Shown in pieces: positions 26,020 through 35,306 of a stretch of DNA of 64,000 bases (positions within the stretch are counted from its first letter, which is position 1; every line of letters begins with the position of its first letter). Under the pieces are notes generated by a model. The model did no database searches. It was not told the origin of the DNA and saw only the letters and a list, made by a program, of their open reading frames with translations. The position numbers and the translations under genes were made by a program. Where the stretch lies: positions 49,320 through 113,319 of the forward strand of contig JAOADV010000007.1 in the NCBI GenBank assembly GCA_026417135.1, read 5' to 3'. The stretch comes from Ignavibacteria bacterium. Its GTDB lineage: Bacteria; Bacteroidota; Ignavibacteria; Kapaibacteriales; UBA2268.

Positions 26020-28341
26020 ATGGCAGGAAAAGGTGGTGGTGCTGGCAAGGTTTATTTTATTTTATACCTTGCTGTGGTTTTGGAACTCCTTATCATCATA
26101 GTCGAGCGCGACGAAGCCGAGGAAAGTCTGCTTCGAAAGCAGAGAGAAACAATGAGGATAGTCGAAAGTATATTGTCTCAGCTTCAATCGGGGGCTGGAA
26201 CCGAAGGTATTAACACAAAACCCCAGGACGAAATAACAATACCACCTCCGGGAATTAATATGAGAGAAATAATGGGAGCCGACATAAAATCCTCCCGTAA
26301 ATACATAGTCGAAGTAGGTGTTACCGACGTTTCTGCAGAATTAAAACGTAAAGAAGGTGAATCCGAAAAAGAGTATCTTGAACGGCTGAAAATCGATGCA
26401 AAACTTGCAAATGTCCAAGAAATTGAATATCAAATTTTCTTCAACCCAAGTCAAGACCCTTTGACAGCACCACCCTTTTTAACTGAAGAAGAAATAAGAA
26501 AGAAAGGACTTGATTTTACAAAGTTTCAGCCCGGTCAATCCATAACAACCGAAGATGGAACTACTTGGGAATTTTTAAGCTTAAGAAAGCTTGTATTAGA
26601 TTTAAATAAAATTGAAGAAGTAATTATAAATAATTTAAAAGACATATCATTACACCATCTTGACCCTTATTATCCTAAAAATCTTCAATTGGCCATAGGT
26701 CCTTCGTTTGCTCCTAATAATAATGAAGATAGTGTCTTTTATTTTTCTCCCGAATTCACAGCAAAACAAAGAGGTTCATTACTTTCGGAGCTGAAGAAGC
26801 GTATTTTTATTGTAAATTTCCAACCACCTAATAGACCGGGTTGGTATAAGCTAAGAATTTATTCACGAACCAATCGTATTCTTGGTGTTGTCAAAGATGT
26901 TCCTCTTCAAGCGGTTTCCGACGAAACCAGAGTAAACATTGGAACTGTAACTCTTACAGTTAAAGATTTAAATAAAGTCAAGAAGGAATTAGTATCGCGA
27001 TTAATAAAATATAATTTGCCTCCAGAAGAACTGCTTTTCAAATCTCAATCTGTCGACGATATTGATAAATTTGACCAAATGTTAGAAAATTCAATTAAAC
27101 TTGCAAGCGAAGAGGAAAATGCGGTAGAAGTTATTTCCAAGATAAGGCTTTACGGTTATATCGTCAAGCTTTTAACTCCAGGCCTTTCTGTTATGTTCCC
27201 CCAAAATTCAAATAGCATTGCTTTCGATGTCAGGGTTATCACGCCTAAACCAGCAGTTTCGGAACCAACCGTTACAATAGCACCCTATTTTGCTCAATTT
27301 GACGCAGTCGAACCAGTTTTCGATTTTACTATTAGTCCTTACCAAGGAACTGGTGGAAATGTGGTTGAAGGAAGAGTAATTGATGAAGTTGGAACAACCG
27401 TTGCTCGAATTGTTTGCCGTGGGGAGGATGAAATTGCTGGCTCGATTGCACCAAGACCTGTTGTTGGTGGGAATAGAGTTTATCGTGGAGTTGTCGATAG
27501 AACCTTAGCTCCGGGGAAATATAAAATCGAAATAACGCATCGGCTTGCTGGTAGAGCAAAAACTGAAACCGCAGATTTGGAAATTTTTAAGACTGGACTT
27601 ATTGAGGAGAGTCGAAGGAGTGTTGAAAATAAATTGTCTTTCGCTGCTTATGGCGATAGAATAACACTCACTGCAATACCAAATTCTGGGGCAAAGATAA
27701 AAGCTGACCAATTTAGGATTTATTTGGCAACAGATATAGACCAACAAAAGCCACCATTTGTGGGGCTGTCTATTCCGCCCGAAGATGCAGTGTATTTGTC
27801 TTGTCGGGCGAATAAACTTTATGCAAAAGTTTGGTGGGTTCAACCTTTAACTGGCAGAGAAGTCGAACTTTTGCCCTTGAAAGAAATAGATATCAAACAA
27901 GATGCACCTAAAATCAATGTTGTCGATAAAGTGGAAAGAAAAACTCAGACTGGCACAAGAGTAAGAATTACAGTTACAAATATTAAATTAAGCGAACCAC
28001 CCGATGGTTCCGAAGGTAGAAGTAAGCCTGAAATTAGTTTTTCGGCTGGTAAACCGTCACTCGATAATAGGCTTGCAAATATAGTTGATGTTTTCGGAGA
28101 GCCTACAATAGAACGGGAAGAAAATGCTTATTCTGTTGTTTTAGAATTCAACGTCACTTTACCTCGCGGGCAAGATGAAATAAGCGGAACAGTAACAGTC
28201 CCCTTGTATGCTGTTGCCAAGAATCTTTGCAATGGTAAATCTGGAACGTCCGATAAAACTATGGCAGTAACTTTTTCTTACGAAAGAGAAAAAGGGACTC
28301 GGAGAACAACTCCATCGCAACCTCGACCTAAAGGGAGATAA
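26020..28341 (+). CDS. Inner-membrane anchored periplasmic protein, GldM/PorM-like
   Basis: 773 residues. A short Gly/Lys-rich cytoplasmic tail (1-10) precedes one membrane helix (about 11-28) that contains a glutamate, Glu22 (AVVLELLIII). It ends in a charged ERDEAEE run, followed by a coiled-coil-like helix (33-56). The rest is periplasmic: an alpha/beta region to about 330 and Ig-like beta domains from about 400 to 755, with a basic Pro/Arg tail. This layout, with the MAG start, resembles GldM/PorM, the periplasmic shaft of the T9SS motor. No family-specific motif is decisive and no gldL neighbour is present. First gene of the block continuing with 28377 and 30113. Confidence 0.5.
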   Translation: MAGKGGGAGKVYFILYLAVVLELLIIIVERDEAEESLLRKQRETMRIVESILSQLQSGAGTEGINTKPQDEITIPPPGINMREIMGADIKSSRKYIVEVGVTDVSAELKRKEGESEKEYLERLKIDAKLANVQEIEYQIFFNPSQDPLTAPPFLTEEEIRKKGLDFTKFQPGQSITTEDGTTWEFLSLRKLVLDLNKIEEVIINNLKDISLHHLDPYYPKNLQLAIGPSFAPNNNEDSVFYFSPEFTAKQRGSLLSELKKRIFIVNFQPPNRPGWYKLRIYSRTNRILGVVKDVPLQAVSDETRVNIGTVTLTVKDLNKVKKELVSRLIKYNLPPEELLFKSQSVDDIDKFDQMLENSIKLASEEENAVEVISKIRLYGYIVKLLTPGLSVMFPQNSNSIAFDVRVITPKPAVSEPTVTIAPYFAQFDAVEPVFDFTISPYQGTGGNVVEGRVIDEVGTTVARIVCRGEDEIAGSIAPRPVVGGNRVYRGVVDRTLAPGKYKIEITHRLAGRAKTETADLEIFKTGLIEESRRSVENKLSFAAYGDRITLTAIPNSGAKIKADQFRIYLATDIDQQKPPFVGLSIPPEDAVYLSCRANKLYAKVWWVQPLTGREVELLPLKEIDIKQDAPKINVVDKVERKTQTGTRVRITVTNIKLSEPPDGSEGRSKPEISFSAGKPSLDNRLANIVDVFGEPTIEREENAYSVVLEFNVTLPRGQDEISGTVTVPLYAVAKNLCNGKSGTSDKTMAVTFSYEREKGTRRTTPSQPRPKGR

Positions 28342-28376
28342 ATTTGAATATTTTGAATAGTGAAGGTGATAAAAAG

Positions 28377-30095
28377 ATGAAAAAAGAAGTTTTGCTTTGT
28401 TTGATTTTCTTTGCCTTTCTTCTTTGGTTTTCCCCAACAAACGCCCAAGATGAGGCTACCCGGACCGAAATGGAAATGATTTTAAGTAAATTTACGAATT
28501 ATCGTTTTGGTAATATTTCTCTTTACAGACTTAAAAATGTTGCTGATGTTCGCAGAGCGATAAGACTCCGGCAAGAAAGAGCAGCTGGAATTAAAATCGA
28601 TGAAAATATTTTAAAGGCTGTCGACCAAGCTATCCTAAATGAAGTTGAGCAAGGAGTAAAAGGTGGCGATGACTTGACTACAATTGTTCAAACTATCGAA
28701 AGAAGAGGTCTGATTGCTCCTGAACGTTCTGTTATGGAACAAGTTTATCAGTACTATCGACAGAAATATGAAGGGGCTGCTGAACAAAGAGTTGAAAATG
28801 CATATTTGGTTACGACGAAAACACCTCATACTGAAATACCAAGAACAATTATTGCTTTAATTCTAAGTTATTCTCAATCGACGGATTTGGAGAAAAGTTT
28901 AAAGAATATTGGTTCAGGCGATATTTACACATACGATGAGTTGAAAAATTTTAAATTAGATGAGACTTTTGCCGCCGATAATCTTTACGATTTAATGGTT
29001 TCGGCATTGTTGCAGCGGAATGTTACGAATGTTACGTTGGAAGCACAGGGTATTGGAAATGTGCAGTGGTTTGCACGAAAAGTTTTTGGAATTACCGAAA
29101 GCCCATTTTCGAATGAAGCTGATTTATTATCGACTGATATTCAAAGAACCAAGCGTATTACGGATGGCTCGCCTTTCGACTTTGGCTTGAAGCAACACGA
29201 GCTCTTGGTAAGTCCGGATTGGATACTTTGGCGTCGTTATCCTGCTCCCGGCTATTACGACGATAATGGGAATTTCGTTGTCGACCCCGAGGGTAACTCT
29301 AATTCAGAGTTGCCCTTGTTCGGATTGGAATTGAAGTATGGGATAGATTGTATTAATTATACTTCATTTTTTGGGGAACGAGTAACCTTGAGTGCAATTT
29401 GGCAAAATGTGAAATTTGGCATTATTCTACCAACAGATGGTTGGGCATCGATTGGCAAAGATTTATTCAGCATCCAAAGGAAACTAACTTTTGGTGGATT
29501 TGGCTTGGCGGGTTCTTTCGACTTTCCAATTAAAGTTATCCCAAAAAGTGGAGTTTTTCACGTTGATTTTGGTTATGTTTTTGGGGATGCAAAAGAAAGT
29601 AAGTATAAAGGAAGAAATATCGATACCTTGTTTTACGACCCAGGATTAGCTCTTGCAAGTTCCGATTTTGATTATTTGATTCGTTCGAATGCTCAAGCAT
29701 ATTATACTTTTAGTGCGCGTATAGATAATAATTATTACTTCCGCTTTGGACTTGGAGCTACTTTTTATCAGGTTGAAAAGTGGTTCAACGATTTAGACAC
29801 AGCCGATTTTCGTCGAAAATTGAATTTTAGAAAGTATGACGAAGTAATAGTTGGTGATGTTGCTGTAAAAATCGACTTTATGGTGGATAACGTGGCAACT
29901 CCTTTTGGTTTCAATGCGCAGTACTTCAATGGAGGAATTGGAGGCGGCGTTTGGTTACAAATACCTATAATCCAAAATACTCTAACATTAAGACTTGATG
30001 CACGCGGATATCTTGTTCCTTTCAAAGATAACCCAGAACCTTGGGAGAATAAAGGTTATTTTGTTCCTATGGCTCGTTTTATTGTTAATTTCTAA
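28377..30095 (+). CDS. Secreted protein with helical N-domain and predicted outer-membrane barrel, unknown family
   Basis: 572 residues from ATG 28377 (the TTG frame start at 28344 would put residues before the signal peptide). Signal peptide MKKEVLLCLIFFAFLLWF...TNA/Q. Residues about 25-240 are mostly charged helices (RAIRLRQERAAG, VEQGVKGGDD). From about 290 the sequence alternates aromatic/hydrophobic strands and short turns, ending in FVPMARFIVNF with a terminal Phe as in outer-membrane barrels. I do not recognise the family. It starts 35 nt after the GldM-like gene, so it is likely a partner in the same complex. Confidence 0.6.
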   Translation: MKKEVLLCLIFFAFLLWFSPTNAQDEATRTEMEMILSKFTNYRFGNISLYRLKNVADVRRAIRLRQERAAGIKIDENILKAVDQAILNEVEQGVKGGDDLTTIVQTIERRGLIAPERSVMEQVYQYYRQKYEGAAEQRVENAYLVTTKTPHTEIPRTIIALILSYSQSTDLEKSLKNIGSGDIYTYDELKNFKLDETFAADNLYDLMVSALLQRNVTNVTLEAQGIGNVQWFARKVFGITESPFSNEADLLSTDIQRTKRITDGSPFDFGLKQHELLVSPDWILWRRYPAPGYYDDNGNFVVDPEGNSNSELPLFGLELKYGIDCINYTSFFGERVTLSAIWQNVKFGIILPTDGWASIGKDLFSIQRKLTFGGFGLAGSFDFPIKVIPKSGVFHVDFGYVFGDAKESKYKGRNIDTLFYDPGLALASSDFDYLIRSNAQAYYTFSARIDNNYYFRFGLGATFYQVEKWFNDLDTADFRRKLNFRKYDEVIVGDVAVKIDFMVDNVATPFGFNAQYFNGGIGGGVWLQIPIIQNTLTLRLDARGYLVPFKDNPEPWENKGYFVPMARFIVNF

Positions 30096-30112
30096 AAACT
30101 GAGATATGTGGT

Positions 30113-31513
30113 ATGAAAAAGGTAATATCTATAATTGGAATTTTCTTTGCAAGCTTTGTTTTATGTTTAGCTCAAAATCCAGACCCTCGAAAAATAATTG
30201 AAGATTTAACCACAATCGACCCCGAAATCCGTAAGTATTTTCCACGTTGGAAAGTTTGCGAAACCGATTTGCAGATTCAAGTTTACCAAGCATTTCGTCT
30301 TCTTGGTTACGATGAAACTAAATTAAGCAAAACAAAGGTAGAAATTCTTGCTGCCCCAAGAACCGATGATTATTCAGCTTTCGATTTGCTACTTCTTACC
30401 TGTGGGGAGCAAAGCTTGAATGCAACTCAGATACAAAGTTATCTTGGCGAAAAATTGATTTCTATCCTTTCCGGGGGTTCTTCGTTTTCGAACCCTTATA
30501 CTTGGGTCGAGGGAAAACGCGACTATTGTTATGTTGAAATTCCGCCCGAAGTTCCCGTAACAGCTTCGCAAGCCCAAGCCATTATCAACTATCTTGAACC
30601 TACAAATGTTACTCACGCTTTTACTTTGTCCTTTTTCGAACAGACATTAAAGTTCGGAGAATCTGGTTTTTGGTTGAAGAATGCTATTGGCACAGATGAA
30701 TTAGGTTATATCTTTTGGGGCTCTGGCTCTTCAAAAATTGTTCTTCGTCGTCCTTTATACGTTAATCGTCATTATAAAACAACTGACCGTATTCCCTATT
30801 TGATTAATGCATATCTTGGTGGGGCTTATCGTATTACCAGCGGACTGAATAATCAGTCTAATGTTTTTCGATGGCTACCGAGCCAGAAGTTAAATCAAGG
30901 TCCAGGTGGAAGATTGATTGGTGGACTCGATTTCCATACGCCTTTTCATCCACAGTTTGGTATCCACTTAAATCTCGAAATTCCTATTACAACCTTAAAA
31001 AATGAAATTATCGAACCCGAAAAGTACTATCACTATATAAAGACTAACGATTTGACTCTGGATACTTTTTCTGTTGTTCCTTTGTTGCGTTCATCCGGGC
31101 AAATGACATTTTTCTATAATCTTTGGTTCACCGAGGAAAATCCAGAAAACTATTTCCGTTTCGATATTGGTATTAATTACTTTGAGGTGCGTGAAGTATT
31201 TTCACAACCTTCTCCTTTTATGCATCGAGTCCTTGTTCCTTATCCAGAAGATGAAAACATAAAATTAACTACATTTAAGCCGAAAGAATTTGCCGATTGG
31301 TTGTACGCAAAGGTTGAATATCGTAATCAATCCGTTTGGCCCTTCGGTTTGAGTTTGCAGTATTCTAATCAAATTCTTTTGGGACGAGTTTATCTGCCTT
31401 TATTTAATTGGCTTTATATAGAAGGTCGAGTTGCTCAAGTTCTTCGAAGTACACGACCATTCGAAAATAAAACCTTTTTCTTAATATCGCCAGTTTTACG
31501 ATTAGTTTTATAA
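30113..31513 (+). CDS. Secreted predicted outer-membrane protein, unknown family
   Basis: 466 residues. Signal peptide MKKVISIIGIFFASFVLCLA/Q. The first 200 residues contain three cysteines in a small domain (KVCETD, LLTCGEQ, RDYCYVEI). The C-terminal 250 residues are beta-barrel-like, closing FFLISPVLRLVL. No family recognised. It begins 18 nt after the preceding gene, which has the same overall plan (N-terminal domain + barrel). Together with the GldM-like gene it forms a tight three-gene operon. Confidence 0.6.
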   Translation: MKKVISIIGIFFASFVLCLAQNPDPRKIIEDLTTIDPEIRKYFPRWKVCETDLQIQVYQAFRLLGYDETKLSKTKVEILAAPRTDDYSAFDLLLLTCGEQSLNATQIQSYLGEKLISILSGGSSFSNPYTWVEGKRDYCYVEIPPEVPVTASQAQAIINYLEPTNVTHAFTLSFFEQTLKFGESGFWLKNAIGTDELGYIFWGSGSSKIVLRRPLYVNRHYKTTDRIPYLINAYLGGAYRITSGLNNQSNVFRWLPSQKLNQGPGGRLIGGLDFHTPFHPQFGIHLNLEIPITTLKNEIIEPEKYYHYIKTNDLTLDTFSVVPLLRSSGQMTFFYNLWFTEENPENYFRFDIGINYFEVREVFSQPSPFMHRVLVPYPEDENIKLTTFKPKEFADWLYAKVEYRNQSVWPFGLSLQYSNQILLGRVYLPLFNWLYIEGRVAQVLRSTRPFENKTFFLISPVLRLVL

Positions 31514-31578
31514 TATTCCATTTTAAAAAGATACTTTTGCTTTAAAATGTTTCAATATGCAGCTCCTTGTAACCAAAC

Positions 31579-31609
31579 TTGGTGTTTACTTTATACTTTA
31601 GTAATTTTG
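31579..31609 (+). promoter_or_regulatory. Bacteroidetes-type promoter for the VWA-OmpA gene
   Basis: TTGG at 31579-31582, 19 nt, TAATTTTG at 31602-31609: close to TTTG-N19-TAnnTTTG. It sits 27 nt before the ATG at 31636, so the VWA-OmpA gene probably has its own promoter in addition to any read-through from the upstream operon. Confidence 0.5.
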
Positions 31610-31635
31610 TACTATTATTTCATTGATTTGAAAAA

Positions 31636-32979
31636 ATGAAATCTTTTGTTCATTTTTTTGGTCATATTTTAAAGTTTTGTGTATTTATATGTTTTATTTT
31701 AACTCTTGGTTTTAGACCTCAGCCAACGAGCGATTCGATTCGGAAGGTTCAAGAGGTCTTGACAAAAACAGAGGTTAAAACCGAAAGAAAACCCGTTTCC
31801 TTAACTATTAGAAACGTTGATATTTCTCGGTTTCCACTGGTAAATATAGTTGTCGAAGCTTTCAGTGCAAGCGGTTTCCCATTGGATACACTTACCGTCG
31901 ATGATGTGATAGTAACTGAAAATGGACTCGAAAAACAAGTAATATCGGTGCAAAAAATTTCAGTTACCGAGAGAGTTCCAGCAGATTTTGTTTTTATCCT
32001 TGATGTAACGGGCTCGATGCAAAGGCAAATCGATGAAATCAAAAGCAACATTTCCCGCTTTGTATCGACACTTCTTAGCCGTGGCATTGATTATCGCATC
32101 GGCTTGATTTTGTTTTCCGATTTGGTTGAAAAAGTTTACCAACCGACAGATAATGTTAATGTCTTTCTCTCTTGGTTAGCTAACGTGCGAGCCTTCGGTG
32201 GCGGAGACGAAAAAGAAAATGCACTCGAAGCAATTAAGGCTACTAAAGATATTGGTTGGAGACCTTCTGCAAATAGAGTAATTGTACTTATTACCGATGC
32301 CCCATATCATCAACTCGGTGAAAAAGGAGGTGGTTTTACCAACGAAACAACAAATTCAATTATACAGTTTCTGATAACAAACGAAATTAGGTGTTTTACT
32401 GTTAGTCCGCTGAAACTTCAAGAGTATAAGTTGATAGCAAGTAAATCTCGGGGGCATCAATTCGACATCGATTATCCCTTTTCAACAATATTAAACAATT
32501 TTTCGCAGCAGTTAACTAATTTGTATGCAATAAAATACAGAACGGATTTGCCCGCAATTCCAGATTCGATAACAATTGCTATTTTTAGTCCAGAAAGGAA
32601 AGAAATCGTTCGCCGAACGATACCAGTTGTTGAATTGGGTCGGAAATTAATCATTGAAAATTTGCTTTTTGATTTTAATAGCGCAGTACTTCCAGATACA
32701 GTAAAGGAATTAGAAATTCTTTTTCAGTTTATGAAAAATAAGCCCAAGGTTTCAATTTTAGTCGAGGGCCATACCGACGATAAAGGTTCTCATTCTTACA
32801 ACGATAAGCTTTCACTTTTGAGAGCAGAATCTGTAAAAACATATCTCGTACAAAGAGGAATAGAGCCGAGTCGTATTAGCACAATTGGCTACGGGAAACG
32901 AAAACCTATTGCCCCGAACGACTCCGATTTCGGTCGGCGACTTAACCGCCGAACAGAAATTGTAATACTTTCGAAATAA
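31636..32979 (+). CDS. VWA domain + OmpA peptidoglycan-binding protein
   Basis: 447 residues. N-terminal signal/anchor helix (1-25), then an extension (50-110), then a von Willebrand A domain with metal-site motif DVTGS (D123, T125, S127; Thr replaces the first Ser), GGGDEKENALEAI and VIVLITDAP. The OmpA C-terminal domain from about 340 has VEGHTDDKGSHSYNDKLSLLRA and NRRTEIVI, which binds peptidoglycan. VWA-OmpA hybrids tether adhesive or complex-assembling domains to the cell wall; PorE and other OmpA-like proteins do this for T9SS. It follows the GldM-like/barrel operon by 122 nt, which makes it a candidate cell-wall anchor for that system. Confidence 0.85.
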   Translation: MKSFVHFFGHILKFCVFICFILTLGFRPQPTSDSIRKVQEVLTKTEVKTERKPVSLTIRNVDISRFPLVNIVVEAFSASGFPLDTLTVDDVIVTENGLEKQVISVQKISVTERVPADFVFILDVTGSMQRQIDEIKSNISRFVSTLLSRGIDYRIGLILFSDLVEKVYQPTDNVNVFLSWLANVRAFGGGDEKENALEAIKATKDIGWRPSANRVIVLITDAPYHQLGEKGGGFTNETTNSIIQFLITNEIRCFTVSPLKLQEYKLIASKSRGHQFDIDYPFSTILNNFSQQLTNLYAIKYRTDLPAIPDSITIAIFSPERKEIVRRTIPVVELGRKLIIENLLFDFNSAVLPDTVKELEILFQFMKNKPKVSILVEGHTDDKGSHSYNDKLSLLRAESVKTYLVQRGIEPSRISTIGYGKRKPIAPNDSDFGRRLNRRTEIVILSK

Positions 32980-32980
32980 T

Positions 32981-33604
32981 CTATTTGGTTCGAATTGTAA
33001 AAAATAAAACTAAAGCAACAATGCTTGAACTAATAACTATTATTGGTTCTAAGTATTTTTTCAGAAAACTTTCTTGTTCTTTTGGTTTTTCTCCAAAGAA
33101 AATAACCCCATCTTTTTCGACCAAGGGGATATCATCGTAACTCAGAGCGTCTTTAAATTCCTCTTGAAAGCTATATGCGAATGTTTGTCCTTCCTCGGAC
33201 GAAATCGAAGCAATCATTTTTAAAGATACAGTCCTTTCATATTGTTTTAAATCTTGATTATCTTTTGATTCTCGGTAATAAATTCTGTATTTCGTAATCG
33301 AGATATTTAATTGAGTTAAGTTTTCTTTTACAGATGTTAGCTTGAAGTTATAGTTACTAAGGGTCGATTTGAAGATTGATTCGCTTAAGTTCTTTAATGG
33401 ATGTTCATCGACATTTATGTAAATTGTCCGATTGTCGGAAATTGTATCCAGCGAAAGAGAAATCTTTCTTGCAATATTTGTTATAAGTTCATCAACAATT
33501 TCAAGGTTGGTTCTTGTTTCGTTTGCAGAAAATATCGAATTCTCGAAGAATAGAAAAGCTAAACAAGAAACAATAAAGAGCTTGTTGATATGGATTCTGG
33601 TCAT
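32981..33604 (-). CDS. Unknown secreted or membrane protein with C-terminal helix
   Basis: 207 residues. Signal peptide (1-27, SIFSANET), a mixed alpha/beta domain, and one membrane helix at the end (IIVISSSIVALVLFFTIRTK). I recognise no family. Its ATG overlaps the stop of the upstream 157-residue gene (ATGA), so the two are translationally coupled; murG precedes both. Its tail nearly touches the convergent VWA-OmpA gene (1 nt between). Confidence 0.55.
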   Translation of the reverse strand: MTRIHINKLFIVSCLAFLFFENSIFSANETRTNLEIVDELITNIARKISLSLDTISDNRTIYINVDEHPLKNLSESIFKSTLSNYNFKLTSVKENLTQLNISITKYRIYYRESKDNQDLKQYERTVSLKMIASISSEEGQTFAYSFQEEFKDALSYDDIPLVEKDGVIFFGEKPKEQESFLKKYLEPIIVISSSIVALVLFFTIRTK

Positions 33605-34074
33605 TTGTTGTGGGTTTTCTTTATAAAGTGGATAGTTTCGACAAGTTCCTTTTCGTTCGAAAAATAGCTTGGACGTATTCTAAAAGGTCTTTTTCTATCT
33701 TTTACAAAGAATCTAATTACTCGGAAGGAGTGTTTGAGGTTAGCAATTTTTTCTTGCCCAATTTGGATTTTGACAATATCTGTTATTGATATCTTTTTTT
33801 CGCGTATCCTTGTTTTGAAAATAATATAATCTTTACCAATGATTATTTTTGGGGATTTCCAAGTGTTAATAACATATCCAATTATTGAAAATACAATAAT
33901 TGCCACAAGTAGTATGACAATTGGGTCGGACACTACCGTAGTTAAGCGGCCTCTTTCAATAGTTCCACGCATCAAAGCATATAAAATTAATATTATGGAA
34001 TAAATAGCAATTGATTTCCAGTAAAAATCTAATCTTTTTTCGAAAGTAGACGGTAGCGTTCTTGTCTTTTCCAT
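33601..34074 (-). CDS. Two-helix membrane protein with PH-like domain
   Basis: 157 residues. Two hydrophobic helices (about 20-36 and 50-68) are followed by a cytoplasmic beta domain (SPKIIIGKDYIIFKTRIREKKISITDI) resembling bacterial PH-type (YdbT-like) membrane proteins. Function unknown. It lies 24 nt downstream of murG and overlaps the next gene by 4 nt, suggesting a murG operon with two envelope proteins. Confidence 0.65.
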   Translation of the reverse strand: MEKTRTLPSTFEKRLDFYWKSIAIYSIILILYALMRGTIERGRLTTVVSDPIVILLVAIIVFSIIGYVINTWKSPKIIIGKDYIIFKTRIREKKISITDIVKIQIGQEKIANLKHSFRVIRFFVKDRKRPFRIRPSYFSNEKELVETIHFIKKTHNK

Positions 34075-34098
34075 ACCAAAAATTAATTAATCTCAAAA

Positions 34099-35190
34099 TT
34101 AATTTAAATAATTCAAATATTTTAAAATTTCCTTTGCTATTTTTTCGGCAGAATCCCTTTTGCCAAATTTCTTTATGTTTTCTTGTAAAGTTGTTAGTTT
34201 TTTTTGATTGAAAATTATTTCGAGGATGGCTTTTGGAAGTTTTTCTCGCAGTTCATTGTCTTGTATCATTATCGCAGAATCGTATTGCTCTAATATCTTT
34301 GCGTTTGCGAGTTGATGGTCATTCGTAGAAAAGGGATAAGGAACCAATATTGCAGGTTTGCCTAAAGCTGAAATCTCTGCAATAGTCGAAGCCCCAGCTC
34401 GAGAAATTACCAAATCTGCACAAGTATAGGCGCTACCCATATCTTCAATAAAGTTAGTCAGAAAAAGTCCCTCGATATTTGAAAGCTCTGTTTTGAAATT
34501 TTCTCCGATTTGCCATATCATTTGTATGCCCTTCGAAAGCAAAGTCTCGCAAATTTCTGAAACGGCGAGATTAATAGATAAGGCACCCAAACTACCGCCG
34601 AAAATCAACAAGATTGGCTTTTCTGGGGATAGGCCAAATTTGCCACAAGCATCTAATCTTGAAACATTTGCAAAAAGTTCTTTTCGAATAGGCGTACCGT
34701 AAGGTCTGATTTTGCCTAAAACGTCTTTTGGAAGGTAAGTTATAGTATCATCGAAAGTCGTAAAGATTAAATCAGCTTTCCGAGAAAGAAATTTGTTTGC
34801 TTTGCCGGGTATAAGGTTGCTTTCAAAGAGGAAAAAAGGCTTTTTTTCGTTGTTTAGCGACAAGCCAGCTGGTAAACTTACGTATGCGCCAGTTGCAATT
34901 CCAAAAGCGATGTTGTTTTTTCGTATTATTTGTTTGCATACTGCTTTACTTTTCAATAAATCTATCGCAAATTTAAGTGTGCCGAAACCAATACCCGGAA
35001 AACCACTTAAAGGAATAGGAGTGAAATTCCAATTAAGCTTCTTGCTTAGTTTTCCTTCGATTTTGTTTGGATTGCCAATGGAAAAAACTTCTATTGTCTC
35101 ATTCGGTAAAAGATTTTGAATTTCGTTTATAACAGAGGTTGCAGGGAAAAAATGACCACCCGTTCCACCTGCAGATACCAAAATTTTCAT
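34099..35190 (-). CDS. murG: UDP-N-acetylglucosamine:lipid I GlcNAc transferase
   Basis: 363 residues, GT-B fold. It catalyses lipid I to lipid II at the inner face of the membrane. N-terminal SAGGTGGHFFPA loop (about 6-17), the second GGS loop (FGGSLGALSINLAV) and the donor-binding RAGASTIAEI and GKPAILVPYP segments are present. It stands outside a dcw cluster: no mur, fts or mra genes flank it. Likely first gene of an operon with two membrane proteins. Confidence 0.96.
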   Translation of the reverse strand: MKILVSAGGTGGHFFPATSVINEIQNLLPNETIEVFSIGNPNKIEGKLSKKLNWNFTPIPLSGFPGIGFGTLKFAIDLLKSKAVCKQIIRKNNIAFGIATGAYVSLPAGLSLNNEKKPFFLFESNLIPGKANKFLSRKADLIFTTFDDTITYLPKDVLGKIRPYGTPIRKELFANVSRLDACGKFGLSPEKPILLIFGGSLGALSINLAVSEICETLLSKGIQMIWQIGENFKTELSNIEGLFLTNFIEDMGSAYTCADLVISRAGASTIAEISALGKPAILVPYPFSTNDHQLANAKILEQYDSAIMIQDNELREKLPKAILEIIFNQKKLTTLQENIKKFGKRDSAEKIAKEILKYLNYLN

Positions 35191-35306
35191 AAATTTATTA
35201 ATTGTTTGAAACCAAAATTATAAAATTTGACTTATTCGAGGTTAGATTTGATTGAGAAAATTAGTTAATAGTGGCAATGGTTTTCTAAATAAATGTAGAG
35301 TTAATT

